From Sphingomonas immobilis (lineage in GTDB: Bacteria; Pseudomonadota; Alphaproteobacteria; Sphingomonadales; Sphingomonadaceae): DNA of 64,000 bases. Under the pieces are notes generated by a model, which saw only the letters and a program-made list of their open reading frames with translations, was not told where the DNA came from and ran no database searches. Location of the stretch: the NCBI RefSeq assembly GCF_030580995.1, contig NZ_JAUQSZ010000005.1, positions 124,001-188,000 on the forward strand. The letters are read 5' to 3'. Every line of letters starts with the position of its first letter. The stretch's first letter is position 1. Positions 24,630 to 33,277 of this stretch are shown piece by piece. Position numbers and translations under genes: made by a program.

Positions 24630-26000
24630 ATGAGCATCTGGGCCCCCGATAGCTGGACGAAGGCGGAAGGGCGCCAGATGCCGACCTATCCTGATGCCGC
24701 CGCGTTCGAGGATGCCCGCTCCACGCTCGCCTCCTTCCCGCCGCTGGTGTTCGCGGGCGAGGCGCGAAACCTGACGGCCGATCTCGGCCGCGTGGCGGAG
24801 GGCAAGGCCTTCCTGCTGCAGGGCGGCGACTGCGCTGAATCGTTCAGCGAGCACAGCGCCAACAACATTCGCGACACCTTCCGCGTCATCCTGCAGATGG
24901 CAGTCGTGCTTACCTATGCGTCGAAGCTGCCGGTCGTGAAGCTCGGCCGGATGGCGGGCCAGTTCGCCAAGCCGCGATCCGCCGACATGGAGAGCATCGG
25001 CGGCGTCGAGCTGCCGAGCTATCGCGGCGACATCATCAACGACATCGCCTTCACGCCGGAAAGCCGCATCCCCGATCCGCAGCGGATGGTGCGCGCCTAC
25101 AGCCAGTCGGCGGCGACGCTCAACCTGCTGCGCGCCTTCGCGAGCGGCGGCTATGCCGATCTCCACCAGGTCCACCGCTGGACGCACGAATTCATGGGCC
25201 GCAGCCCGTGGGCGAAGAAGTTCGCCGACGTGGCCGACCGGATCGGCGAGGCGCTCGATTTCATGGCGGCGTGCGGCATCAATGCCGAGACGGTGCCGCA
25301 GCTCGGCCAGACCGATTTCTACACCAGCCACGAGGCGCTGCTGCTCCCCTACGAACAGGCGCTGACGCGGCAGGATTCGCTGACCGGCGACTGGTACGAC
25401 ACGTCGGCGCACATGCTGTGGATCGGCGACCGCACGCGCTTCGAAGGATCGGCGCATGTCGAGTTCCTGCGCGGCATCGGCAACCCGATCGGCATGAAAT
25501 GCGGGCCGAGCCTGGAGCCGGATGCGCTGCTGCGCCTGCTCGACACGCTCAACCCCGGTCGCGTGGCTGGCCGCATGACGCTCATCACGCGCTACGGCTA
25601 CGACAAGATCGAGGCGCATCTGCCCAAGCTCGTCCGCGCGGTGATGCGCGAGGGGCATCCGGTGGTGTGGAGCTGCGATCCGATGCACGGCAACGTCGTC
25701 AAGGCCGCCAACGGCTACAAGACGCGCCCGTTCGAGCGGATTCTGGCGGAGGTGCGCGGCTTCTTCGCCGTCCACCGCGCGGAAGGCAGCATCGCGGGCG
25801 GCATCCATGCCGAGATGACCGGCCAGAACGTCACCGAATGCACCGGCGGCGCGATGGACGTGACCGAGCAGGATCTGGCGGACCGCTACCACACGCACTG
25901 CGACCCGCGCCTCAACGCCAGCCAGAGCCTCGAGCTGGCCTTCCTGCTGGCGGAGATGCTCAACGTCGAGATGAGCGAGCGGCGCAAGGCGGCAGCTTGA
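24630..26000 (+). CDS. aroG: Class II 3-deoxy-7-phosphoheptulonate (DAHP) synthase
   Basis: First step of the shikimate pathway: PEP plus erythrose-4-phosphate to DAHP. The 456-residue size and motifs fit the plant-like class II type: [65 protein letters not shown], the [11 protein letters not shown] and WSCDPMHGN metal/PEP segments and [19 protein letters not shown]. The start at 24630 has ggaga 5-9 bases upstream. The frame is open upstream into an HTH-encoding segment beginning at 24414, so a longer product is possible. Confidence 0.95.
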   Translation: MSIWAPDSWTKAEGRQMPTYPDAAAFEDARSTLASFPPLVFAGEARNLTADLGRVAEGKAFLLQGGDCAESFSEHSANNIRDTFRVILQMAVVLTYASKLPVVKLGRMAGQFAKPRSADMESIGGVELPSYRGDIINDIAFTPESRIPDPQRMVRAYSQSAATLNLLRAFASGGYADLHQVHRWTHEFMGRSPWAKKFADVADRIGEALDFMAACGINAETVPQLGQTDFYTSHEALLLPYEQALTRQDSLTGDWYDTSAHMLWIGDRTRFEGSAHVEFLRGIGNPIGMKCGPSLEPDALLRLLDTLNPGRVAGRMTLITRYGYDKIEAHLPKLVRAVMREGHPVVWSCDPMHGNVVKAANGYKTRPFERILAEVRGFFAVHRAEGSIAGGIHAEMTGQNVTECTGGAMDVTEQDLADRYHTHCDPRLNASQSLELAFLLAEMLNVEMSERRKAAA

Positions 26001-26044
26001 CGCGAATCGCGCTCGGCCCTAAGGCCCCGCTTCGCGCTACGCAC

Positions 26045-26119
26045 GGCCCCTTCGTCTAGCGGTTAGGACGTCGCCCTCTCACGGCGAAAACACGAGTTCG
26101 ATTCTCGTAGGGGTCACCA
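26045..26119 (+). tRNA. tRNA-Glu (anticodon CTC)
   Basis: A 75-nt cloverleaf: acceptor ggcccct pairing with aggggtc, D-arm tcgtctagcggttaggacg, anticodon loop ctctcac (CTC) within tcgcc/ggcga, T-arm with gttcgattc, and encoded CCA at 26117-26119. Confidence 0.95.
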
Positions 26120-26124
26120 CGAGA

Positions 26125-26151
26125 CGAAAAATGTCCGGGGGACATTTTTCG
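26125..26151. terminator. Perfect 12-bp hairpin after tRNA-Glu
   Basis: cgaaaaatgtcc (26125-26136) pairs with ggacatttttcg (26140-26151) around ggg. T-runs inside the arms make it terminator-like in both directions, serving tRNA-Glu on plus and the NDH-2 gene (ending at 26201) on minus. Confidence 0.6.
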
Positions 26152-26200
26152 CATGTGGTGACGGGAGCGAAGCGACCTCACCGGCGCTTAACATCAAAAA

Positions 26201-27529
26201 TCAGTGCAGTTTCAGGCGCGGGCGCACGCGCGCGTTGATCCATCCGACGACGATCAGCGCGGTCCCCTTCACCCAGCCGTGAATGGCGACAAGGTGCATG
26301 CGGTACAGCGAGAGATAGACGAAGCGCGCGATCCGCCCCTCCACCGCCAGTGCCCCGCCGACCAGCGCGCCCATCAGATTGCCGACCGTCGAATAGCGGC
26401 TGAGCGACACCAGCGAGCCGTGATCGTGATAGGCGAAGTCCACCAGCGGACGGTCGCGCATCGCCCGCACCAGATTGGCGAAAACGGTCGCCGCCATCTG
26501 ATGCGCGGCCTGCGCGCGCGGCGGCACCGGGCGTTCGCGGCCGGGCAGCGTACAGGCCGCGCAATCGCCCATCGCGAAGATGCGGGGGTCGCGCGTCGTC
26601 TGCAACGTCGGCAGCACGACAAGCTGCCCGGCGCGATTGGTCTCCAGATCGCTCAGTGATCCGGCGATCGGCATCGCCTTCACCCCCGCCGCCCATAGCC
26701 GGATGTCGGCCGGGATACGCGCGCCGTCCGCCAGCAGCATGGCGTCGGCGGTCACTTCGGTCACGCCGGTGCCGGTGACGACGTGGACGCCCAGTTTCTC
26801 GAGCTCGCGGTGTGCCGCCAGCGCGATCGCCTCGGGCAGTGCGGGCAGGATGCGCGGCCCTGCCTCGATCAGCGTGACCTCCAGCCGCCGCCGGTCGAAC
26901 ACTTCGAGCCCGTAATAGCTGAGCGCATCGGCGGCATTGTAGAGTTCGGCGGCGAGTTCGACCCCCGTCGCGCCCCCGCCGACGATGGCGATGCGCACCC
27001 GCGCGTCCGTGTCGCCATCCTGCATCGCGCGCGACACGCGCAGGCAATGGTTGATGAGGTGATCGCGGAAGCGATCCGCCTGCGCGCGGCTGTCGAGGAA
27101 AAAGCAATTGTCGCGCGCGCCGGGGGTGCCGAAATCGTTCGTCACCGAACCGTAGGCGAGCACGAGATGATCGTAGCGGATGCGGTGCCGCGCGATGATC
27201 TCGCGCCCGGTATCGTCGACGAGCGGAGCGATCAGCACCTCGCGCGCGGCAGCGTCCACGCCCTCCAGCGTGCCGTTGAAGAAACGATAGCCCCAGCGGT
27301 GGCAATGCGCACGATATCCGACCTCGTCGATATTGGCATCGAGCGCGCCGGTCGCCACCTCATGCAACAACGGCTTCCACACATGCGTGCGGTTGCGCTC
27401 GACCAGGATGATGTCGTGGCGCTTGCGGCCGAAGCGGCGGCCCAGTCTGGTCGCGAGTTCGAGGCCGGCGGCGCCCCCGCCGACGATCACGATCTGCGTC
27501 TTGAGATCGGGTTTCACAGGTCCGCGCAT
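26201..27529 (-). CDS. ndh: Type II NADH dehydrogenase-like FAD oxidoreductase (NDH-2)
   Basis: A 442-residue single-subunit, non-proton-pumping NADH:quinone oxidoreductase-like protein at the inner membrane. FAD motif IVIVGGGAAGLELATRLG is N-terminal; the HVWKPLLHEVATGALD segment is typical of NDH-2; the NAD motif is IAIVGGGATGVELAAELY; the second FAD segment is IFAMGDCAAC and the quinone-side motif AQAAHQMA is present. The C-terminus has hydrophobic/amphipathic helices (LVAIHGWVKGTALIVVGWIN) for membrane attachment. It would be a flavin alternative to complex I. Confidence 0.88.
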   Translation of the reverse strand: MRGPVKPDLKTQIVIVGGGAAGLELATRLGRRFGRKRHDIILVERNRTHVWKPLLHEVATGALDANIDEVGYRAHCHRWGYRFFNGTLEGVDAAAREVLIAPLVDDTGREIIARHRIRYDHLVLAYGSVTNDFGTPGARDNCFFLDSRAQADRFRDHLINHCLRVSRAMQDGDTDARVRIAIVGGGATGVELAAELYNAADALSYYGLEVFDRRRLEVTLIEAGPRILPALPEAIALAAHRELEKLGVHVVTGTGVTEVTADAMLLADGARIPADIRLWAAGVKAMPIAGSLSDLETNRAGQLVVLPTLQTTRDPRIFAMGDCAACTLPGRERPVPPRAQAAHQMAATVFANLVRAMRDRPLVDFAYHDHGSLVSLSRYSTVGNLMGALVGGALAVEGRIARFVYLSLYRMHLVAIHGWVKGTALIVVGWINARVRPRLKLH

Positions 27530-27704
27530 GGTCCCCCTTTTCGCTTACCCCGCCGCTTCTATCGATAGCTCATGCTTCGACCATTGTCCCATCGACCAAG
27601 CGCGCGAGGTGCAACGCATTCACCGCCCTGGCCAGATCGGAGCCAGATCGCCGGCTCCTCCGGCTATGATGGTCGGCACCGGCCCGCGCGGGGCGGGCGG
27701 CGTG

Positions 27705-28997
27705 TCACATCGGTTTGCGGGCTTTCAGGGCCCGGCGTGCCTTGGCGACGTCGCCGGCGCTGACCGCCGGCGCGGCGTTGCCCCAGGTGTTGCGCACATA
27801 GGTCAGCACGGCGGCGGCATCGGCGTCGCTCAGCTTCCACGCGAAACCGGGCATGCCCGCTGCGGTGGGGTTGGCATCGGTGGCGGCGGCGCGCGATCCC
27901 GTCATCAGGACATGCGTGAGGCTCGCCGTGTCGGGCGCGCGGATGGCCGGATTGTCCGCCAGCCGCGTCGCCATTCCGGCGATGCCGGTGCCGCCGGGCG
28001 CGTGGCACCCGCTGCACGCGGTGACATAGACGCGGGCGCCGCGTACCATCGCCGGGTCGTTCGCGGCGACCGGCTGCGGCTTCGTCTCGGCCGGGCCCGG
28101 CAGTTTCTTGAGGTAGGCCGCCATCGCCCGAAGGTCGGCGTCCGGCATATATTGCGTGGAATGCTCCACCGCTTCGGCCATCGGTCCGGCCGCGATGCTA
28201 TGGGCGTTGCTGCCGGTCTTCAGATAGGCGACGATGTCCGCATCGCTCCAGCTGCCCAGCCCGTGCTGCATGCCGTTGTGCAGCGCCGGAGCGTGCCAGT
28301 CCTGCAACGTGCCGCCGCCGAGATACCCGCTATCGCCGCCGAGCGCGTTCTTGGCAGTATGGCAGGCACCGCAATGGCCGAGGACATCGACCAGATACTG
28401 GCCGCGGTTCACCTCTCCCGCGCGCGCCGGCGCGTCGTTGCGGAAGAACAGCAGGTTCCAGCCGAGCATCAGCTCGCGAACGTTGAACGGAAAACCGAGG
28501 CGCGTGCCGCCGGTGTCGCCGGAGGCGGCGGGCAGCGACCGGAAATACGACCACATATCATGCATGTCCGCATCGCTGATGCGCACGTAGGACGGATAGG
28601 GCATCGCCGGATACAGCATGTGCCGCGGCGAACGGCCGTGGCGCACCGCGCGGAAGAAATCGCGCTCGGTCCAGTCGCCGATCCCGGTCGCCCGGTCGGG
28701 CGTGATGTTCGAGGAGAGGATGTCGCCGAACGGGGTCTGCAGCGTGTAGCCGCCGGCATAGGCGCGCCCGCCGCCGGGACGGGTATGGCAGGCGGCGCAA
28801 TCGGCGGCGACCGCGACCGCTCGTCCGCGCTCGATCGCCTTCGGGTCGAGCTGCGCCTTGTCGGCCGCCTTCGCCGTGTCGTCGGCGACCATGTCCGCGC
28901 TGGTATCGCCGTTGCGCATCAGCAGCACGACGAGCACGCCCGCGCAGACGATCAGGACCGCGCCGATCGCGATCCGGTAACGGCGCAGCCAGCTCAT
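27705..28997 (-). CDS. Membrane-bound triheme cytochrome c subunit of a sugar/alcohol dehydrogenase
   Basis: A 430-residue cytochrome with an N-terminal anchor (IAIGAVLIVCAGVLVVLLM) and three CxxCH heme sites: CAACH (67-71), CGACH (209-213) and CSGCH (328-332). The layout is that of the cytochrome subunits of gluconate 2-dehydrogenase, sorbitol/fructose dehydrogenase and PQQ-alcohol dehydrogenase, which pass electrons from the flavin or quinoprotein subunit to ubiquinone. The start overlaps the GMC subunit stop (ATGA at 28994-28997), so translation is coupled. It is the last gene of a three-gene operon. Confidence 0.92.
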   Translation of the reverse strand: MSWLRRYRIAIGAVLIVCAGVLVVLLMRNGDTSADMVADDTAKAADKAQLDPKAIERGRAVAVAADCAACHTRPGGGRAYAGGYTLQTPFGDILSSNITPDRATGIGDWTERDFFRAVRHGRSPRHMLYPAMPYPSYVRISDADMHDMWSYFRSLPAASGDTGGTRLGFPFNVRELMLGWNLLFFRNDAPARAGEVNRGQYLVDVLGHCGACHTAKNALGGDSGYLGGGTLQDWHAPALHNGMQHGLGSWSDADIVAYLKTGSNAHSIAAGPMAEAVEHSTQYMPDADLRAMAAYLKKLPGPAETKPQPVAANDPAMVRGARVYVTACSGCHAPGGTGIAGMATRLADNPAIRAPDTASLTHVLMTGSRAAATDANPTAAGMPGFAWKLSDADAAAVLTYVRNTWGNAAPAVSAGDVAKARRALKARKPM

Positions 28998-30772
28998 GCC
29001 GCCACCAGCGGCTTGCGCTCATCGACATAGCGTTCGATGATCGCCTTGGCCGAATGCAGCGCCAGCGCGCCGACGGTCGCGGTCGGATTGTAGCCGCCGT
29101 TGTTGGGGAAGCTCGACGCGCCCATCACGAACACATTGTGGACGTCCCAGCTCTGGTTGAAGCGGTTGAGCGCGCTGGTCGCGGGGTCGGCACCGATGAT
29201 CGCGCCGCCCGTCGTGTGCGTCGATCGCTGATCGTACGGGGTGTTGGCCCCGGCCGCCGAATTGAACGTCTCGATATGCTTCGCGCCGACCTTGCGGCCG
29301 ATCTCCGCCGCCTTGTCCATCGTGAATTTGGCCATGCGGCGGTCGTTCTCGTTATAGTCGAAGGTGACGCGCAGCAGCGCCTGGCCGTGGCGATCCTTGT
29401 AGGCGGGGTCGAGATCGACGAAGACGTCGCGGTGCGCGAAGCTCGTACCCTGGTTGAAGATCGTCGCGGCGTTCTGGTAATTGTCGCGGTACGCCCGCTT
29501 CCAGGCCGATCCCCAGCGCGGCGTGCCCTGCGGCACCGCGTCGGCCATGCCGATCGGTCGGCCGCCGGTCGAAAAGCCCATGATGCCCGCGCCGCCGATG
29601 AAGCCCAGCCCGCTGTGATCGAAATTGTCGGCGTTCCAGTCGTCGATCTGCACGCCCAGCGCGCCGCCGCCGATGAACGGATTGAACCGCTCGTTCTCGA
29701 AGAACAGGCTCGCGCCCGAGATCGTCTGATAGGCGTAGCCGCGCCCGATCGTGCCCATGCCGCTCTTGTAGTCGTAGGGCGTGCCGATGCCCGACAGCAG
29801 CATCAGGCGGACGTTGTCGATCTGGTACGCGGAGATGACGACGATGTCGGCGGGCTGCTCCCACAGATTGCCCTTGGCGTCGATCATCGTCACGCCGGTC
29901 GCGGTCTTGCCGTCGGCGGCGAGGTTGACGCGCAGCACCTCGGTCTCGCTGATGACCTCGAAATTGTCGCGGCGCGTCAGCGCGGGCAGGATGCAGGCCT
30001 GCGGGCTGGATTTCGACCAGTTGCCGCAGCCGAACATCTCGCAATAGCCGCAATAGGTACATGGCCCCATCCGCACGCCGAGCGGGTTGGTGTACGCGGT
30101 GGAGATGTTGCCGGCGGGGATCGTGAACGGGCTGTAGCCCATCTCCGCGGTGGTCTTGCGGAACATCGACATCCAGCGGCTGTCCTTCAGCGCCGGCGTC
30201 GGAAACTCGGCCGTGCGGTTCCCCTCGAACGGGTTGCCGCCGGGTCGCTTCTGCCCGCCGACCATGCCCGCCGTGCCCGACGTGCCGGCGATCTTCTCGA
30301 ACCGGTCGTAGAACGGCTCGATCTCGTCGTAGGTGATGCCCCAGTCCTGCAACTGCAGCCCCGGCGTCGTCTCGCGCGTGCCGTAGCGCTGGCGCACCCG
30401 CGTGCCGACCTCGAAGTCCCACGGGTTGAAACGCCATGTCATGCCCGCCCAGTGCGTGCCCGCCCCGCCGACGTTCCAGCCGAACTGGAAGCAGTTCCAT
30501 TCGCGCACCGGCAGCGCCTTCTGCGTCGGCGTGTTGCGGAACGTGACCGTCTCGACCGCCTGCGGCTGCATCATCCCGCGCCGCCGGTCCCAGCGCAGCT
30601 CGTCCATGTCGACGCTGGGCGGCACGTCGGTCGCGGTGTCGCGCCACTTGCCGCGTTCGACCGCGACGACGCGCAGGCCCGCGCGGGTGAGTTCCTCTGC
30701 CATCAGCGACCCGGACCAGCCGAGGCCGACGATGACGGCATCGACCTTCGCGCGCGTTTTCGGGGCGGCCAT
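28994..30772 (-). CDS. GMC-family flavoprotein dehydrogenase subunit (gluconate/sugar dehydrogenase type)
   Basis: A 592-residue flavoprotein, the catalytic subunit of the three-subunit dehydrogenase. The FAD motif is DAVIVGLGWSGSLMAEEL; WNVGGAGTHWAGMTWRF is the second flavin segment; and the C-terminal GGYNPTATVGALALHSAK closes the FAD fold, with a catalytic-type His in STHTTGG and Asn in FPNNGGYN. Residues 238-260 carry five cysteines (CTYCGYCEMFGC then C260), a possible iron-sulfur site as in some FAD-glucose dehydrogenases. No signal peptide; export likely piggybacks on the Tat subunit 3. The start shares one base with that gene's stop. Confidence 0.9.
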   Translation of the reverse strand: MAAPKTRAKVDAVIVGLGWSGSLMAEELTRAGLRVVAVERGKWRDTATDVPPSVDMDELRWDRRRGMMQPQAVETVTFRNTPTQKALPVREWNCFQFGWNVGGAGTHWAGMTWRFNPWDFEVGTRVRQRYGTRETTPGLQLQDWGITYDEIEPFYDRFEKIAGTSGTAGMVGGQKRPGGNPFEGNRTAEFPTPALKDSRWMSMFRKTTAEMGYSPFTIPAGNISTAYTNPLGVRMGPCTYCGYCEMFGCGNWSKSSPQACILPALTRRDNFEVISETEVLRVNLAADGKTATGVTMIDAKGNLWEQPADIVVISAYQIDNVRLMLLSGIGTPYDYKSGMGTIGRGYAYQTISGASLFFENERFNPFIGGGALGVQIDDWNADNFDHSGLGFIGGAGIMGFSTGGRPIGMADAVPQGTPRWGSAWKRAYRDNYQNAATIFNQGTSFAHRDVFVDLDPAYKDRHGQALLRVTFDYNENDRRMAKFTMDKAAEIGRKVGAKHIETFNSAAGANTPYDQRSTHTTGGAIIGADPATSALNRFNQSWDVHNVFVMGASSFPNNGGYNPTATVGALALHSAKAIIERYVDERKPLVAA

Positions 30773-31458
30773 TATGCGCGGTCCATCAGGCTGATGGGCG
30801 CGAGCTTCAGATCCTCGCCGGGACGGTCGATCTCCAGCCGGTAGTCGTAGCGCGCGCCCGGAAAACCGACGAGCTTCCAGCCCGCCATGTCCTTGTTCCC
30901 GCCGTAGAGCGGATCGGCGAAATAGCCCTCGCGGACATTCTGCAGCAGCATCGCGAAGAAGAACTTGGCGTCCGCGCCGTGCTCCCCGCGCTCCATCGCG
31001 GCGAGGATCCGGTCCTGCGTCTGCGGCGGCAGATCGGCGAAATCCTTGCCGTGATCCGTGTGCGCGCGCGATGCCATCGCGGCGAGCCCGAGGCGGTAGC
31101 GGTCGCGCGGCGTGAAGGGCGACTGGTCGCCCTGTTCCGGCGTCCCCGGCTCATTCGGGCCGAGCCGGTAGCGCGTCGTCGCGTGGCCCCAATTGCCGGC
31201 GAGTTGGCGATCGAGGAAGGTCACGCACCCCGCTTCGACCGCGCCGATCGACAGGTCGTCGGCCGGGATCAGCCGGTCGAACGCCGCCCCCACCATGCGT
31301 GCTTCGGCGGAATTGAGGAAACCGCCCGTGCCCGCGTCGGGCAGCGCGTCGAACGCCACGTCGGTGGCACGCGGCGTTTCGCTGGTGAGGATGGCGGCAG
31401 TCGATGCTGCGGCAATCGCACCCGCGGGGGCGATTGCGAGAAAGGTCCGGCGTTTCAT
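30772..31458 (-). CDS. Gluconate 2-dehydrogenase subunit 3-like protein, Tat-exported
   Basis: A 228-residue small subunit. The N-terminus MKRRTFLAIAPAGAIAAAST is a twin-arginine signal; in gluconate and FAD-glucose dehydrogenases this subunit carries the signal and hitch-hikes the flavoprotein to the periplasm. Family segments are LNSAEARMVGAAFDRLIPAD, AGCVTFLDRQLAGNWG, RLGLAAMASRAH and FFFAMLLQNVREGYFADPLYGGN with MAGWKLVGFPG. Start at 31458; the upstream in-frame ATG (31494) would spoil the signal. First gene of the operon with the GMC and cytochrome genes. Confidence 0.92.
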   Translation of the reverse strand: MKRRTFLAIAPAGAIAAASTAAILTSETPRATDVAFDALPDAGTGGFLNSAEARMVGAAFDRLIPADDLSIGAVEAGCVTFLDRQLAGNWGHATTRYRLGPNEPGTPEQGDQSPFTPRDRYRLGLAAMASRAHTDHGKDFADLPPQTQDRILAAMERGEHGADAKFFFAMLLQNVREGYFADPLYGGNKDMAGWKLVGFPGARYDYRLEIDRPGEDLKLAPISLMDRA

Positions 31459-31569
31459 AACGACGACGCCATAGGACGGTTGCCGGACGAACACTTAGCA
31501 TCGTTATGGACAGGCACTCTGTCCAACACGGGGCATAATCCCGGCGCGGCGCGGCGATATCAGGGTGGC

Positions 31570-33270
31570 ATGGAGAATGATGATACTCTGACCCGCCGCC
31601 AAGCCCTTACCGGCCTGGCCATCGGTGCCGCCGGCGCCGCAACCCTGCCCGCCGCCGCCGTGCAGGCGCAAGCCGCAGCCTCGCCGCTGACGGTGGCCGC
31701 GCGCTCGCCCTGGCTCGTCAATGCCGTCGCCGTGAACGACGGCGGCACGATGTTCCTCGGCCTGCCGCGCTTCGGTGCCGCGGTGGAAACGCCGTCGCTG
31801 GCGCGCGTCGAGAAGGACGGCAGCCTCACCCCGTTTCCGGGCGGCGCGTGGAACGGCTGGAAACCCGGCAACGACGGCCGCGACGCCTTCGTCATGGTCA
31901 ACGCCATCCACATCTTCGACGACAACACGCTCTGGATCGTCGATCAGGGCGCGCCTTCGGGATCGAAGCCCGCACCCGGCGCGCAAAAGCTCGTCCGGCT
32001 CGACTCCCGCAACGGCAGCCTGCTGACAGTGCTGCGCTTCGGCGACGATATCCTGCCCCCCGGCGCGCAGCTGAACGATCTGCGCATCCACGATCAGATG
32101 CTCTACGTCACCGATTCCGGCCTGGGCGGGATCATCGTTCACGATCTGACGACCAACCAGACGCTGCGCCGCCTCTCGGGCCACGCGATGACGACCGCGA
32201 CCGCCGCACCGCTGAAGGGCAAGGGCGGCCGCATCCTCGCCGATGCCAGGGGCAAGCGGCCGAACGTGCAGAGTGACGGGATCGAGCTGAGCGTCGATGG
32301 CCTGTGGCTCTATTGGGCGACGCCGACCGGGCCGTTCCGCCGCATCTCCACCGCCGCATTGGCCGACACGCGGCTGTCGGACGAGCAACTCGGCCGTCTG
32401 GTTGAGACGATCGCGGAGATTCCGACGATCGGCGGCAACGCGATCGATACGCTCGGCAACCTCTATCTCTCCGATTGCGAAACCCGGCGGATCACGGTGG
32501 CTACGCCCGGCGGCGCGCGCGCGATGCTCGTCGCCGATGACCGGCTGTCCTCGCCCGATGCAATCTTCATCGACAAGAACCGGCGGCTGTACCTGCCCGC
32601 CTCGCAGATCGAGAGCCTCGCGCAACATGCCGGCGGCACCGATCAGACCAGGGCGCCGTTCCTCGTCCTGACGATGATGCTGCCCGAATCGCTCGCCGGT
32701 CATCCGCTCGGCGACGCCGTGACCGGCCGTCCGCCCGCGACCGGCCTGTCGAACTTCCACGGCATCGAGCATGTCGCGATGACAGTGCCCGATTTCGAGG
32801 CGGCGATCCGATTCTTCCAGGACGCCTTCGACGCGACCGTCCTCTATCGCCACATCAAGGCGAGCGATCCGCCCGTCACTTACGAACAGGTCGGCAAGAT
32901 CAACGGGCTCGCCCCCGGCACCAGGATGCTGCGCGCCTGCCAGCTCCGCTTCGCCAATGGCCCCAATATCGAACTGTTCCAGCTCGAAGGGTACGGGCGA
33001 CGGGAATCGGCCGGGATCAACGACATGGGCCTCGTCCATTTCAGCGTGGTCGTCGAGGATATCCGCGCCGCCGGCGCGCGCTTCATCAAGGCGGGCGGAA
33101 CGATGCTCGAAGGGCCGTTCGATCTCGGCCTCAACGAGGTCGGTCCCGGCAACCAGAACTGGTTCGGCCAGACGCCCTGGGGCACCTGGATCGAATTCAT
33201 GACCTTCCGCTCGCCGCTGCGCTACGATCCCGGTGCCGTGGCGGAGCGCTGGTTCCCGCAGCGGGGCTGA
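31570..33270 (+). CDS. Tat-exported fusion of MRJP/Yellow-like beta-propeller and VOC domain
   Basis: A 566-residue two-domain protein. A twin-arginine signal (LTRRQALTGLAIGAAGAATL) ends near residue 35. Residues ~45-375 resemble the major royal jelly protein/Yellow six-bladed propeller (MVNAIHIFDDNTLWIVDQGA, AQLNDLRIHDQMLYVTDSG, SDGIELSVDGLWLYWATPT, IDTLGNLYLSDCE). Residues ~395-555 are a VOC/glyoxalase-like domain with all four metal-site positions occupied: H401, E468, H490 and E542. Divergent from the dehydrogenase operon, followed by an OprB gene. The reaction is unknown; fusion of these domains is unusual to my knowledge. Confidence 0.85.
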   Translation: MENDDTLTRRQALTGLAIGAAGAATLPAAAVQAQAAASPLTVAARSPWLVNAVAVNDGGTMFLGLPRFGAAVETPSLARVEKDGSLTPFPGGAWNGWKPGNDGRDAFVMVNAIHIFDDNTLWIVDQGAPSGSKPAPGAQKLVRLDSRNGSLLTVLRFGDDILPPGAQLNDLRIHDQMLYVTDSGLGGIIVHDLTTNQTLRRLSGHAMTTATAAPLKGKGGRILADARGKRPNVQSDGIELSVDGLWLYWATPTGPFRRISTAALADTRLSDEQLGRLVETIAEIPTIGGNAIDTLGNLYLSDCETRRITVATPGGARAMLVADDRLSSPDAIFIDKNRRLYLPASQIESLAQHAGGTDQTRAPFLVLTMMLPESLAGHPLGDAVTGRPPATGLSNFHGIEHVAMTVPDFEAAIRFFQDAFDATVLYRHIKASDPPVTYEQVGKINGLAPGTRMLRACQLRFANGPNIELFQLEGYGRRESAGINDMGLVHFSVVVEDIRAAGARFIKAGGTMLEGPFDLGLNEVGPGNQNWFGQTPWGTWIEFMTFRSPLRYDPGAVAERWFPQRG

Positions 33271-33277
33271 GCGGGCG

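Noticed and set aside
26001..26200. tRNA-Glu locus as an integration site
   Set aside because: No integrase, no direct repeat of the tRNA end and no composition change downstream; NDH-2 follows normally.
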